Virus record (IMG/VR): IMGVR_UViG_3300033571_021049
Coordinates: 1 to 28,899 of that record
Origin: a virus
Length of the DNA: 28,899 bases
Strand: one strand, 5' to 3'
Part shown: positions 13,204 through 22,266 of the stretch, piece by piece
Numbering within the stretch: position 1 is the stretch's first letter
Layout: every line of letters begins with the position of its first letter
Program-made: the position numbers and the translations under genes
The notes under the pieces: model-generated
The model's input: only the letters and a program-made list of their open reading frames with translations
Databases searched by the model: none
Told to the model about the DNA's origin: nothing

Positions 13204-14241
13204 ATGAGCATCCTAGACAAAATCAAAAAGAATAGTTCTATTAAAGATTCTGCTATTCTATCTAAATCAAAATTCTTTACCGATAAAGATATGATTCCCA
13301 CGGCAGTACCAGCAGTCAACATTGCGTTGTCTGGTCGCCTTGATGGTGGTCTAACACCAGGTCTTACAATGTGGGCAGGCCCATCCAAACATTTTAAGAC
13401 TGCATTCTCACTATTGATGGCCAAATCTTATATGGACAAATACGAAGATGCAGCACTTTTATTTTATGATTCTGAGTTTGGCACTCCTCAGTCATATTTC
13501 GACTCGTTCGGGATTGATACGGATCGGGTTCTTCACACTCCTATTACTGACATTGAACAGCTGAAGTTTGATATTATGAATCAACTCACTCAGTTAGAGA
13601 GGGGTGAACATTTGATTATTGTAGTTGATTCTATCGGTAATCTCGCATCTAAAAAAGAAGTTGAAGATGCATTGGATCAAAAATCAGTTGCAGATATGAG
13701 CCGTGCAAAGCAAGTCAAATCTTTGTTCCGCATGGTAACGCCTCACCTATCACTCAAAGACATTCCAATGATTGTTGTCAATCACACATACAAAGAAATT
13801 GGTATGTTCCCCAAAGACATTGTTGGTGGTGGCACAGGTTCTTACTACTCAGCCGACAACATCTTTATTCTTGGTCGCCAGCAAGAAAAAGATGGTACAG
13901 AAATTACTGGTTATAATTTTATTATTAATGTGGAGAAATCTAGATATGTCAAAGAAAAATCAAAAATTCCTGTTTCTGTATCTTTTGATGGTGGCATTAG
14001 CCGTTGGTCAGGCCTACTTGATGTTGCGTTGGAATCCGGACATGTCATCAAACCCTCAAACGGGTGGTATAGCAAAGTGGATGTTTCCACCGGTGAAGTA
14101 GAAGAAAAGAAATACCGTGAGAAAGACACAAACACATCCGATTTTTGGGATTCATTATTGAAAGATGAAGGTTTCAAAGCCTTCGTTGAAAGTAAATATC
14201 GTGTCGCTAACGTTGATATTCTACAAGAGGAAACAACATGA
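13204..14241 (+). CDS. uvsX: UvsX, RecA-like recombinase
   Basis: A 345-residue RecA/UvsX protein. Walker A is GPSKHFKT at 59-66 (T4-type GPSKxFK rather than bacterial GPESSGKT), and Walker B is HLIIVVDS at 136-143. The DNA-binding-loop region contains DIVGGGTGSYYSADN, which resembles the corresponding T4 UvsX segment. It promotes strand exchange in recombination-dependent replication and repair. AAGGA lies seven bases before the ATG. The stop overlaps the next gene's ATG (ATGA). Confidence 0.96.
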   Translation: MSILDKIKKNSSIKDSAILSKSKFFTDKDMIPTAVPAVNIALSGRLDGGLTPGLTMWAGPSKHFKTAFSLLMAKSYMDKYEDAALLFYDSEFGTPQSYFDSFGIDTDRVLHTPITDIEQLKFDIMNQLTQLERGEHLIIVVDSIGNLASKKEVEDALDQKSVADMSRAKQVKSLFRMVTPHLSLKDIPMIVVNHTYKEIGMFPKDIVGGGTGSYYSADNIFILGRQQEKDGTEITGYNFIINVEKSRYVKEKSKIPVSVSFDGGISRWSGLLDVALESGHVIKPSNGWYSKVDVSTGEVEEKKYREKDTNTSDFWDSLLKDEGFKAFVESKYRVANVDILQEETT

Positions 14242-14561
14242 TAGAAGGTGAAGATTTCTGTTATATCTTTCCAAAAGAAGATTCGACAACAGTAAATATA
14301 AAATTTCTACAGGGTCCATACAAAGATACCATATTCAAATATGGTAAGGTCAAATTTAAGGAAGAAAATGACCAGGTCTATTTACTTTTTGCATATGATG
14401 TGTTAGAATCTCCTGTAATGAAACCTTCAAAACTAGAGAAGGATGATACGTTTAAAAATTATATCGGTGATTTATTGGTAGAAATCATGTCATCGAATAT
14501 TGAACAGGAAATTGTTGATGAAACTAGAACAAACGATTCTCAAGAATCTAATTTACAATGA
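14238..14561 (+). CDS. hypothetical protein between uvsX and gp41
   Basis: A 107-residue acidic protein with a beta-rich first half (TTVNIKFLQGPYKDTIFKYGKVKF, YLLFAYDVLES) and a charged C-terminal tail. A small protein at this spot is common in T4-like aquatic phages, with no function I can name. Its start overlaps the uvsX stop by four bases, and its last 44 bases overlap the helicase start in another frame, so expression is coupled on both sides. Confidence 0.65.
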   Translation: MIEGEDFCYIFPKEDSTTVNIKFLQGPYKDTIFKYGKVKFKEENDQVYLLFAYDVLESPVMKPSKLEKDDTFKNYIGDLLVEIMSSNIEQEIVDETRTNDSQESNLQ

Positions 14562-15915
14562 CGAATACCTACGTAAAGTACTACCTTTCATTAAAGCAGA
14601 GTATTTTACGGATAGGACCGATAGAACAATCTTCAATGAAATTTCCGAATTCGTACAATCTTACAATTCTACACCAACGATTGAAGCGATTGAATTGGCC
14701 GTCAAAGAAAGGCGAAATCTATCAGATGAAGAAGTGGAGAAGTGCGAAACTTGTCTACAAGAGATTGTTAAACATAAACAGGAAGAATCCAAGATTGAAT
14801 GGTTGGTTGACAAGACCGAAAAATTCTGTCAAGAGAAGGCCATATACAATGCAGTATTGGGGTCTATTTCCATCCTCGACGGCAAAGATAAAACCCAAGA
14901 TAAAGGGTCCATACCTAAGTTACTTTCCGATGCACTATCTGTAAGTTTTGATGCGTCTGTTGGCCATGATTATTTGGAGAATAGTGATGAACGGTATGAA
15001 TTCTATCACAAAAAAGAAGAACGAATTCCTTTCGACCTTGAGTATTTCAATAAGATTACAAAAGGTGGCCTTCCTTCTAAAACTCTTAATATTGCCTTGG
15101 CTGGCACTGGTGTTGGTAAGTCTTTATTCATGTGTCATGTTGCCTCTAGTTGTATGGTACAAGGCAAAAATGTCCTGTATATTACTATGGAAATGGCTGA
15201 AGAAAAGATTGCAGAAAGAATAGATGCGAACTTATTGAATGTGACTGTTGATGACCTTATCAATTTACCTAAAGATTTGTATGACAAAAAGATAGAAAAA
15301 CTCCGGGCCAAAACTGTAGGCAAACTTATTATCAAGGAATATCCAACAGCTTCGGCGTCCGTAACACATTTTAGGACACTGTTAAATGAACTCAATCTCA
15401 AGAAAAGCTTTGTTCCTGATATTATCTTTGTGGATTACCTCAATATTTGTTGTAGTTCTCGCATTAAAGCAGGAGCTAATGTCAACTCTTATACCTACGT
15501 CAAGGCTATTGCCGAAGAATTGCGAGGTCTTGCCGTTGAATTCGGAGTCCCAATTGTTTCTGCTACGCAAACTACTAGAAGCGGATTTACTTCATCCGAC
15601 CCAGGTTTGGAGGACACAAGTGAGTCTTTTGGTTTGCCAGCAACCGCTGACCTGATGTTCGCCTTGATTTCTTCTGAACAGTTGGAAGAACTTGGTCAAA
15701 TCATGGTTAAACAATTGAAGAATCGTTATTCTGATCCAACCATGTATAAAAGATTTACTGTAGGCATCGATAGAGCTAAAATGCGTTTATTCGATATTGA
15801 ACAATCTGCACAAGATGGATTGGCAGATGCTGGCGTAACTTCGCCACCAGATAAACCACTTAACACATTTGGTAATAGAGAAATGAAAAAGAAATTTGAT
15901 GGATTTAAAGTATGA
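14518..15915 (+). CDS. 41: DnaB-type replicative helicase (gp41-like)
   Basis: A 465-residue hexameric helicase of the RecA-core DnaB family. Walker A is AGTGVGKS at 195-202, with YITMEMAEEKIAERIDANLL (H1a region), IIFVDYLNICCS (Walker B) and a SATQTTRSGF sensor region. The block LSVSFDASVGHDYLE is close to T4 gp41. It unwinds the lagging-strand template and pairs with a primase not seen in the window. ATG 14518 is chosen because it gives an N-terminus aligned with T4 gp41; in-frame TTG 14500 only adds residues overlapping the previous gene. The stop overlaps the next ATG by four bases. Confidence 0.95.
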   Translation: MKLEQTILKNLIYNDEYLRKVLPFIKAEYFTDRTDRTIFNEISEFVQSYNSTPTIEAIELAVKERRNLSDEEVEKCETCLQEIVKHKQEESKIEWLVDKTEKFCQEKAIYNAVLGSISILDGKDKTQDKGSIPKLLSDALSVSFDASVGHDYLENSDERYEFYHKKEERIPFDLEYFNKITKGGLPSKTLNIALAGTGVGKSLFMCHVASSCMVQGKNVLYITMEMAEEKIAERIDANLLNVTVDDLINLPKDLYDKKIEKLRAKTVGKLIIKEYPTASASVTHFRTLLNELNLKKSFVPDIIFVDYLNICCSSRIKAGANVNSYTYVKAIAEELRGLAVEFGVPIVSATQTTRSGFTSSDPGLEDTSESFGLPATADLMFALISSEQLEELGQIMVKQLKNRYSDPTMYKRFTVGIDRAKMRLFDIEQSAQDGLADAGVTSPPDKPLNTFGNREMKKKFDGFKV

Positions 15916-17021
15916 GTTTAACATTTGATGAAGCTCAACATTGTGCAAAAGTATTTAAAGATTATTTTGGTGGGTTCAATCGTGTAGATGATTACATGAG
16001 AGACCAGAAGATGGCCTCTCTTTCGGAAATTCCATCAAATCCATTATTTCCCCTAGAAGATGATTTGTTTCAGGATTTCTCTATGCATCCAAATGATATG
16101 GATTTTGATGTATGTGAGATTCCCATTGAACAATGGGAAAATTTATTGAACATTACCAGCTCTCACATCAACATTGCACCTGTTGGTCGCCAAGTTCGAT
16201 TGGCTGTATTTGAAAAGAATACTAAAAAGATTGTTGGCTTTCTCCGTCTTGGTTCTCCTGTCATAAACATGAAACCAAGAAATGAAATGCTGGGTCAAGT
16301 GTTTACGCAAAAACCTGAATGGGGAAAAAGATTTAATGATTCGGCAATGATGGGTTTTGTTATCGTGCCAGCGCAACCTTTTGGTTACAATTATCTCGGT
16401 GGAAAGTTACTTGCAGGTATTTGTACCTCACACCACGTGCGTGAGATTGTAAACAAGAAATACAATATGAATTTATGTCTGTTTGAAACTACCAGTCTTT
16501 ATGGTTCATCTAAAACAGTATCTCAGTATGACGGCATGAAACCTTTTATTAGATTCAAAGGTTTAACTGATAGTGATTTCATTCCTATGATGCACGGCAA
16601 ACCATATGAAAATTTGCGTGATTATGTTGAAAGTCGCATTGGTGAAATCGTGGATCCAGATTCTTCAAGTAAGAAACTCAAGATTACCATGAGAATTATT
16701 GCCATGACTAAAAGCGCATTAAAGAGTGATAAAGTCGCTTTAGACGCATTTAATGATACAATAAAGAACGCCAAAGACCTAACCGAACAGAAACGGTATT
16801 ACATTTCAGACTATGGATTTAAAAACATGGTCGACTATGTAAATTGCAAAACTGACAAACTGGTACCGGGTGAAAACTACGAAAAACATGAACTTGAGAA
16901 TATAATCAAGTGGTGGAAAAACAAGGCTTCAAACAGATTTGAAAACTTAAAGAATGAAAATAAAATCAGAACGGAACTTGAAGTTTGGACTTCCGGAAAG
17001 CACATTGATATAATAAGATAA
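15912..17021 (+). CDS. conserved T4-like phage protein, possibly DUF4338 (DruA)-like
   Basis: A 369-residue protein. The core NIAPVGRQVRLAVF, IVGFLRLGSPVINMKPRNE, a FVIVPAQPFGYNYLGGKLLA block and LFETTSLYGSSKTVSQYDG resembles the DUF4338 domain (a self-description followed by a common-neighbour block and a late FETT segment) found in DruA-type proteins. That match is from memory and moderate at best. A homologue next to gp41 appears to be standard in marine T4-like phages, so a replication-linked role is more likely than defence. It overlaps the helicase stop by four bases and ends the early operon. Confidence 0.5.
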   Translation: MSLTFDEAQHCAKVFKDYFGGFNRVDDYMRDQKMASLSEIPSNPLFPLEDDLFQDFSMHPNDMDFDVCEIPIEQWENLLNITSSHINIAPVGRQVRLAVFEKNTKKIVGFLRLGSPVINMKPRNEMLGQVFTQKPEWGKRFNDSAMMGFVIVPAQPFGYNYLGGKLLAGICTSHHVREIVNKKYNMNLCLFETTSLYGSSKTVSQYDGMKPFIRFKGLTDSDFIPMMHGKPYENLRDYVESRIGEIVDPDSSSKKLKITMRIIAMTKSALKSDKVALDAFNDTIKNAKDLTEQKRYYISDYGFKNMVDYVNCKTDKLVPGENYEKHELENIIKWWKNKASNRFENLKNENKIRTELEVWTSGKHIDIIR

Positions 17022-17024
17022 ATA
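17017..17024 (+). promoter_or_regulatory. possible late promoter (one mismatch)
   Basis: GATAAATA differs from the T4 late consensus TATAAATA at the first base. It lies 20 bases before the ATG at 17044, and GAGG between them can serve as ribosome-binding site. It may separate the following gene from the early operon. Confidence 0.35.
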
Positions 17025-17043
17025 TTCTTATTTGAGGTCATAA

Positions 17044-18480
17044 ATGGCTGACACACTTAATGCCACGGAATTTTTCAAACTTCCAAACAAGTCTAGACCT
17101 GACCGAAAGGCTGTATTCTTAGACAAATATAAAAATCAAAAACCTTTCGAAGTTAAGGGTAGTGCCAGACTTGTTGTTTTTCTTCCAGAACCGGCAGTGT
17201 TATCCAAAATCTCAGACCTACAACCTGGTGATAAAGTTCAATTTGAAAATATCCGTTTAAAGGGCCTAGACGGAAAATATTACAAAATGAACCAACTCAA
17301 AAAGACAAAAGAGTTTGGTGGCGGTGGTGGTTCTGGCGCCGGCGCAGAATTGACCGAGTTCACAGAATCTGGTCAATGTTATGTTTGTTCAGTTGTATAT
17401 AATATATTACAAAGGCCGATTGCGTGGGAAGATTTAACTTATGAAAATCTAAAAGAAGGTGCCAAGTATGTTGACACAGGCAAAACCTCGTTGGATCAAA
17501 TTATCGAAAAGTCTCCTCCTGAATGGGTGCAATCTTATGTGAAAACGGCAAATATTATGTACGCAAACTATCAAATGAAACCTGGAAAAAAGGTACAATT
17601 TCACAGAGATTCCAGATTTATGAATAAAATCTATGAATATAAATCATTGACACAGAAAAAAGATAAAGAAAGTGAAACGCCTCAAGCACCAGGTACGTTT
17701 GCAAATGATAAATGGAATCCAGGTGATATATGGATGACAACTCTTGATTCTGTACCTGAATTACCCACAGATAGTTGGATGTCACTAAATTCTGAAATCT
17801 ACAGATTGGCTCAAGAAAGAGTCATGTTGGGTGTTTCACTTAAAAAGATTATAAGAACACCAAAAATTGATGAATATAATTCACCAAAAAATTCCAAACA
17901 AAGATATAACTTTCAAAACTTTAGATTGAGTGCTGCAGCAAGAGGAAAAGGAACACCGTTCTTTGATTCGATTGATATGTACATGACTATTTCTGGTCAA
18001 GAAGTTCAATTTCGAGCAACAAGTGGTTCTGCATCTTGGCAAGGAGAAATTAAAGGTGCTACTGCTGCAGGCGGAAAAATCGGTGGCGGTAATGTTAATT
18101 TCTTTTTGAAAAAATATACTGGCAGAGAATTGTTTAATAAATCCGAAAGTGAGATTACAAACTATGCCAAAACGACAAACGAAACTTTTTGGAAAGATTT
18201 CTACACTCTTTATACTAGATGGTTTAATCACAACAAATTGAATCCTAGTTTAGGTGATAATCCCGTTCCCTATGATTCATTCAAACAATTGGCAACAGAT
18301 AAAACTAAAGACCCGTCTGGTGGACAAGCCTACCTATTCTCAAAGTACATGAATATGAAGTTCTTGGACATTTTCTTGAGTGCTGGTGATACTGCACAAC
18401 AAAATATTGTTTCAGACCTTTTCCTTTACGGAGCTTCTAGTACGGATCAAAGTTCTTTCTTCATTAAAGTATACGAATAA
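17044..18480 (+). CDS. conserved hypothetical protein, possibly nuclease-like
   Basis: A 478-residue soluble protein of unknown family. Visible features: a glycine-rich turn followed by GAELTEFTESGQCYVCS (about 97-113), KWNPGDIWMTTL (about 222-233), and RVMLGVSLKKI (about 258-268). The NPGDIW ... SLKK pairing, an acidic residue followed some 35 residues later by a Lys-rich strand, recalls the D ... (E/S)xK core of PD-(D/E)XK nucleases, but a fold search is needed. FDSIDMYMTISGQEVQFRA suggests a beta-sheet core. GAGG precedes the ATG. Position and possible late promoter leave virion or DNA-processing roles open. Confidence 0.5.
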   Translation: MADTLNATEFFKLPNKSRPDRKAVFLDKYKNQKPFEVKGSARLVVFLPEPAVLSKISDLQPGDKVQFENIRLKGLDGKYYKMNQLKKTKEFGGGGGSGAGAELTEFTESGQCYVCSVVYNILQRPIAWEDLTYENLKEGAKYVDTGKTSLDQIIEKSPPEWVQSYVKTANIMYANYQMKPGKKVQFHRDSRFMNKIYEYKSLTQKKDKESETPQAPGTFANDKWNPGDIWMTTLDSVPELPTDSWMSLNSEIYRLAQERVMLGVSLKKIIRTPKIDEYNSPKNSKQRYNFQNFRLSAAARGKGTPFFDSIDMYMTISGQEVQFRATSGSASWQGEIKGATAAGGKIGGGNVNFFLKKYTGRELFNKSESEITNYAKTTNETFWKDFYTLYTRWFNHNKLNPSLGDNPVPYDSFKQLATDKTKDPSGGQAYLFSKYMNMKFLDIFLSAGDTAQQNIVSDLFLYGASSTDQSSFFIKVYE

Positions 18481-18495
18481 AATTGAGGTTATATT

Positions 18496-19206
18496 ATGAG
18501 TGCAACTGTGATTATACCAACAACCGGTACACCAGAATTAAATGGTGCTGTTGGTAGTGTTTTAAAACAAACAACCGAAACAAAATGTTACGTGATTGCC
18601 GATGGCGTACAATCACATTCCAAAACAAGAATTATTACCGACAATTTTCTGGAAAGAAAAAATCTGGAAAGATGTTTTTTGCCACTTAATGTTGGTGCAA
18701 ATGGTTTTTATGGCCATCGTGTGTATGCCGCTTTCACACACTTAATTGATACCGATTATGTACTTTACCTGGATCAAGACTGTTGGTTCGACAACGACCA
18801 TGTACAGTCTTGCATTGAAACGATAGAAAAAAACAACCTGGATTGGTCCTACTCTCTCCGCAAGGTTTGTGACAAACAAGGCAACTTCATTTGCAATGAT
18901 GATTGTGAGTCTTTAGGTAAGTGGCAATCTTATCATGGAATTAATCATATAGACACAAATTGTTATTGCATTAAAACTGAAGTTGCGATAAAATTAGCTT
19001 CTGTTTGGCATGGAGGTTGGGGACAAGATAGAGTGTTTTTATCGGTTCTTGCTCAACATTTTCCAAAATTTGATTGTACAAGAAAATACACCGTGAACTA
19101 TCGAGTGGATGGAAATGCTGGATCAGTAAATTCAGAATTCTTTTTGAATGGAAATAAATTAATGAAACAAAAATATAATGGAGAATTCCCATGGCAAAAA
19201 ATTTAA
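18496..19206 (+). CDS. family 2-like glycosyltransferase
   Basis: A 236-residue GT-A fold enzyme. The N-terminus SATVIIPTTGTPELNGAVGS has the nucleotide-binding strand and loop, YVLYLDQDCWFDNDH contains the DxD metal/nucleotide motif, and HGGWGQDRVFLS is a probable catalytic loop. It transfers a sugar from an NDP-sugar to a surface or modified-base acceptor that cannot be told from sequence. GAGG lies eight bases before the ATG. It is the first gene of an operon to 24705 and overlaps the next gene by 16 bases. Confidence 0.8.
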   Translation: MSATVIIPTTGTPELNGAVGSVLKQTTETKCYVIADGVQSHSKTRIITDNFLERKNLERCFLPLNVGANGFYGHRVYAAFTHLIDTDYVLYLDQDCWFDNDHVQSCIETIEKNNLDWSYSLRKVCDKQGNFICNDDCESLGKWQSYHGINHIDTNCYCIKTEVAIKLASVWHGGWGQDRVFLSVLAQHFPKFDCTRKYTVNYRVDGNAGSVNSEFFLNGNKLMKQKYNGEFPWQKI

Positions 19207-20048
19207 TTATTGGTGGATTCACCAATTATGTTATCAATCAACTTAAACCCTGGGTAATTTCGGCAAAAGAAGTTGCTGGAGAAAATGATGTTGTTTTGAT
19301 TACTGGTCAAACAACTCAAGAAACGGTTGATTGGTTAAAAGAACAAAATGTCATAGTTATTCCCATGAAGCAAGTTGAAGGAATTCCTGTTCATGTATTG
19401 CGTTTTCTTTCTATCTATGAATACCTAAGACACAATTGGGCCAGTTATCGCTTTGTGGTGACAACTGATGTAAAGGATGTTTATTTTCAAAGTGATCCTT
19501 TTGAACAATTGGAAAGACTAATATCTCCAGGTTCAACAACCAAATTGGTAATTGCATCAGAAGGTTTGAAATATAAAGACGAACCTTGGGGAGATGACAA
19601 TCTCAAACAGGCATATGGTCCATATGTTTATGAACAATTCAAAAATAACACCATCTACAATGTAGGCACTTTTGGTGGTGTTTCTGAATATGTAAAAGAC
19701 ATGGTGTTCAACATCTTTACCAATGCAACCAATCGTCCAATTCCCATCTGTGACCAAGCTGTATTCAATGTCTTAATCAATACACAACCATTCAAAGATG
19801 TTTGTGTTCCGACGAATAATTGGGCATGTGAAGCGGGAACTGTTGCTGATCCATCCAAGATTGAATATTTCAGACCAAATTTACTATGTTATGAACCTGT
19901 GTTTGAAAATGGTACCGTAGTGACACAGGATCGTTATGTGTTTCCGATTGTTCACCAATATGACCGTGTTCCTGAATGGAAGAAGTTTGTTCAAGAAAAA
20001 TATGGACAAGAAAGTACCGAACAATATTTTGTGTACAATACAATTTAA
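19191..20048 (+). CDS. putative glycosyltransferase with DxD motif
   Basis: A 285-residue protein. A central strand leads into VVTTDVKDVYFQSDPF, a D-V-x-D motif followed by FQ-DPF, as in several sugar-transferase families. IYNVGTFGG and ICDQAVFNVLI match the acceptor-binding and DQ loops of GT-A enzymes, and IVHQYDRVPEW near the end has the conserved late His. Its substrate is unknown. The gene overlaps its upstream neighbour by 16 bases and lies ten bases before the acetyltransferase gene. Confidence 0.7.
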   Translation: MAKNLIIGGFTNYVINQLKPWVISAKEVAGENDVVLITGQTTQETVDWLKEQNVIVIPMKQVEGIPVHVLRFLSIYEYLRHNWASYRFVVTTDVKDVYFQSDPFEQLERLISPGSTTKLVIASEGLKYKDEPWGDDNLKQAYGPYVYEQFKNNTIYNVGTFGGVSEYVKDMVFNIFTNATNRPIPICDQAVFNVLINTQPFKDVCVPTNNWACEAGTVADPSKIEYFRPNLLCYEPVFENGTVVTQDRYVFPIVHQYDRVPEWKKFVQEKYGQESTEQYFVYNTI

Positions 20049-20058
20049 GGATTATAAA

Positions 20059-20538
20059 ATGAATGATGAAATATCTATATTGATTAAACTTGTCACAAAT
20101 GATTCGGATGTTGAAACACTCCGGGTTATTAGAAATACTTGTAGAACTTTTATGACAAGACAGATATATGAAATTGATACACAAAACCAGCAAATCTGGT
20201 GGCAAAAATTGGACAAGTCTACAAACTTTCCATACTTGTTATATAAAGCAGAATTTGGTGTGATTATCTACCCGATTGGTTATGGTTACGTCAGATTTGA
20301 GAATGGTGAAATATTATTAACTGGAGGATTAATTCCTGAAGAACGTGGTAAAGGTTACGGCAAAAAGTTATTTGAACTAATGATTAATTCAAGTAAGAGA
20401 TATAATGTACCAATCAAATTAGAAGTTCTTAATTCAAATACAAATGCGTTTGAAATGTATAAGAAAATAGGCTTTACTGTCATTTCAAAAGATGACAAAA
20501 TAACAAAAATGGAGTATCATTATGATTCAGTTATTTAA
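20059..20538 (+). CDS. GNAT N-acetyltransferase, probably amino-sugar modifying
   Basis: A 159-residue GNAT protein from ATG 20059 (AAGGATT lies just upstream; the reading frame is open further 5' but has no site). RIRNTCR-type helix: VIRNTCRTFMTR. The acetyl-CoA loop is ERGKGYGKKLFELM (R/Q-x-x-G-x-G/A pattern), and the C-terminal block is LEVLNSNTNAFEMYKKIGF. Immediately followed by a DegT-type aminotransferase that it overlaps by 17 bases, it most simply N-acetylates the amino sugar that enzyme makes, as PseH-, PglD- or WecD-type enzymes do. Confidence 0.75.
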   Translation: MNDEISILIKLVTNDSDVETLRVIRNTCRTFMTRQIYEIDTQNQQIWWQKLDKSTNFPYLLYKAEFGVIIYPIGYGYVRFENGEILLTGGLIPEERGKGYGKKLFELMINSSKRYNVPIKLEVLNSNTNAFEMYKKIGFTVISKDDKITKMEYHYDSVI

Positions 20539-21598
20539 AGTTAAAATGTCAAATGATGCACCAAGTTTGTTGAGTGAGGTGCTTTTATCGGGTTTTATTG
20601 GCCAAGGTCCAAAAGTTGAAGAATTTGAAGATGCTTTACAGAAACAATTGAAAAGTGTGCGTAGACCAGTTACTGTAAATTCTTGTACACATGCAATTGA
20701 TCTTGCATTGGCACTACTTGATGTGGGTCCTGGTGATGAAATTATTGCTACACCACAAACTTGTTTTGCTTCACAGATTGGCGCCATGCACCGTCATGCC
20801 AAAATCAGATGGACAGATATTGATCCAATTACGGGTCTGATGGATACAAACACAGTTGAAAAATTAATTACCAAAAAAACAAAAGCAATCATTGCTGTCA
20901 ATTGGGCCGGCCGTGTCTGTGATTACAAAAAATTAAAATCGTTTGGTGTTCCTGTAATTGAGGATGCCGCACATACTTGGGATGTAGATGTACCAATTAC
21001 AACAGAACGTGGCGACTATATCTGTTACAGTTTTCAAGCAATCAAATATTTGACAAGTGGTGATGGGGGCGCATTGATTTGCCCCACAGAAGAAAAAGAA
21101 AATGAGGCCAAAATTTTAAGATGGTTTGGTTTAGATAGAACGAAAGGAGAATCTTTCCGTTGTTCACAAAACATAACCAGAGCCGGTTACAAATATCACA
21201 TGAATGATATTAACGCAACTATCGGATTAGCTAATATTGCACCTGCGTTAGAGTCTGTTATAAAACAGAAACAGAACACACAATACATTATAGATAATGT
21301 AAAGAATAAAAATCTGATACTTCCAAAGTATGATAATGAATGTTCATTCTGGTTATTCAGTATGCATGTATTAAATAATAGAAAACAAGAATTTATTGAT
21401 TATTTGGCTAAGAATGAGATTTCTTCAAGTCCAGTGCATTTTAGAAATGATTTATATGATAGTACGATACATTTTAAAGAGGAAGATTTGCCTGGAGTAT
21501 CATCATTTCACGATACACAAGTTTGTATTCCTAATGGTTGGTGGTTATCTGATGATGACTTAAATAGAGTAATTACTACATTAAATAATTTTAAATGA
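20522..21598 (+). CDS. DegT/DnrJ/EryC1/StrS sugar aminotransferase
   Basis: A 358-residue PLP-dependent aminotransferase. It has VNSCTHAIDLALALLDVGPGDE (phosphate-binding region and the following GxGDEV-like turn), VIEDAAHTWD (Asp that holds the PLP ring nitrogen), and SFQAIKYLTSGDGGAL with catalytic K175. It converts an NDP-keto sugar to an NDP-amino sugar. GNAT and glycosyltransferase neighbours suggest synthesis and transfer of an acetamido sugar. The keto-sugar dehydratase is not in the window. It is translationally coupled on both sides (17-base and ATGA overlaps). Confidence 0.92.
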   Translation: MIQLFKVKMSNDAPSLLSEVLLSGFIGQGPKVEEFEDALQKQLKSVRRPVTVNSCTHAIDLALALLDVGPGDEIIATPQTCFASQIGAMHRHAKIRWTDIDPITGLMDTNTVEKLITKKTKAIIAVNWAGRVCDYKKLKSFGVPVIEDAAHTWDVDVPITTERGDYICYSFQAIKYLTSGDGGALICPTEEKENEAKILRWFGLDRTKGESFRCSQNITRAGYKYHMNDINATIGLANIAPALESVIKQKQNTQYIIDNVKNKNLILPKYDNECSFWLFSMHVLNNRKQEFIDYLAKNEISSSPVHFRNDLYDSTIHFKEEDLPGVSSFHDTQVCIPNGWWLSDDDLNRVITTLNNFK

Positions 21599-22266
21599 AA
21601 ATTGCACTTTGTTTTTCTGGTCAAACCAGATCATTTGAAAAAGGTTACGAATATTATAAACGTAATCTTTTGGATCACCACGATGTTGATGTATACATAC
21701 ACTCTTGGATACCAGCCAATTCAGAAATAGTTAAACTATACAATCCTGTTTCTTTTTCCTTTTCAACTCCTCTGGTTGAAGATGTAAACAGCAAATATAC
21801 AAACACACCAAACCCACAAAAATATCCTCCAAACAATACATACAGTATGTTGTACTCATTGTACATGGTGAGTAAAATGATAAAAACAAAATATGATTGG
21901 GTGATAAAATCTAGAACAGACTATGCTTTGAATGTAAATATTCCTTTTGAAGAATTAAATTCAAATTTTTTGTATATTCCGAATTGTCGAATGGTGCCAG
22001 AAAGAGATTTTGGCAACGACCAATTTGCTTTCAGCTCGCAGAGTAATATGGACAAATACATGAAAACCTTTTTGTATATTGATGAATATTACAAAGCCGG
22101 AAATCAATTTATAGGCGAAGATATGATGAGAGCCAATTTACACAAACATGGCCTTCATGGTGAAAAATTAGTATATGTTAATATGAATAATCCTTTTCCT
22201 CCTGGACCACATAACGGCACTTGGCATTCATTAATTCGTGATGACTATAATCAATGGAAAAAATAA
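21595..22266 (+). CDS. putative glycosyltransferase-like protein
   Basis: A 223-residue protein beginning MKIALCFSGQTRSFEKGYEYYKR, a motif of sugar-transferase-like proteins in phage and capsule clusters. YDWVIKSRTDYAL carries a D in the usual DxD position (R-x-D), and GNDQFAFSS resembles the later GT loop. No membrane segment. The ATGA overlap with the aminotransferase and 13-base overlap with the kinase place it in the decoration operon. The exact family is uncertain. Confidence 0.6.
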   Translation: MKIALCFSGQTRSFEKGYEYYKRNLLDHHDVDVYIHSWIPANSEIVKLYNPVSFSFSTPLVEDVNSKYTNTPNPQKYPPNNTYSMLYSLYMVSKMIKTKYDWVIKSRTDYALNVNIPFEELNSNFLYIPNCRMVPERDFGNDQFAFSSQSNMDKYMKTFLYIDEYYKAGNQFIGEDMMRANLHKHGLHGEKLVYVNMNNPFPPGPHNGTWHSLIRDDYNQWKK

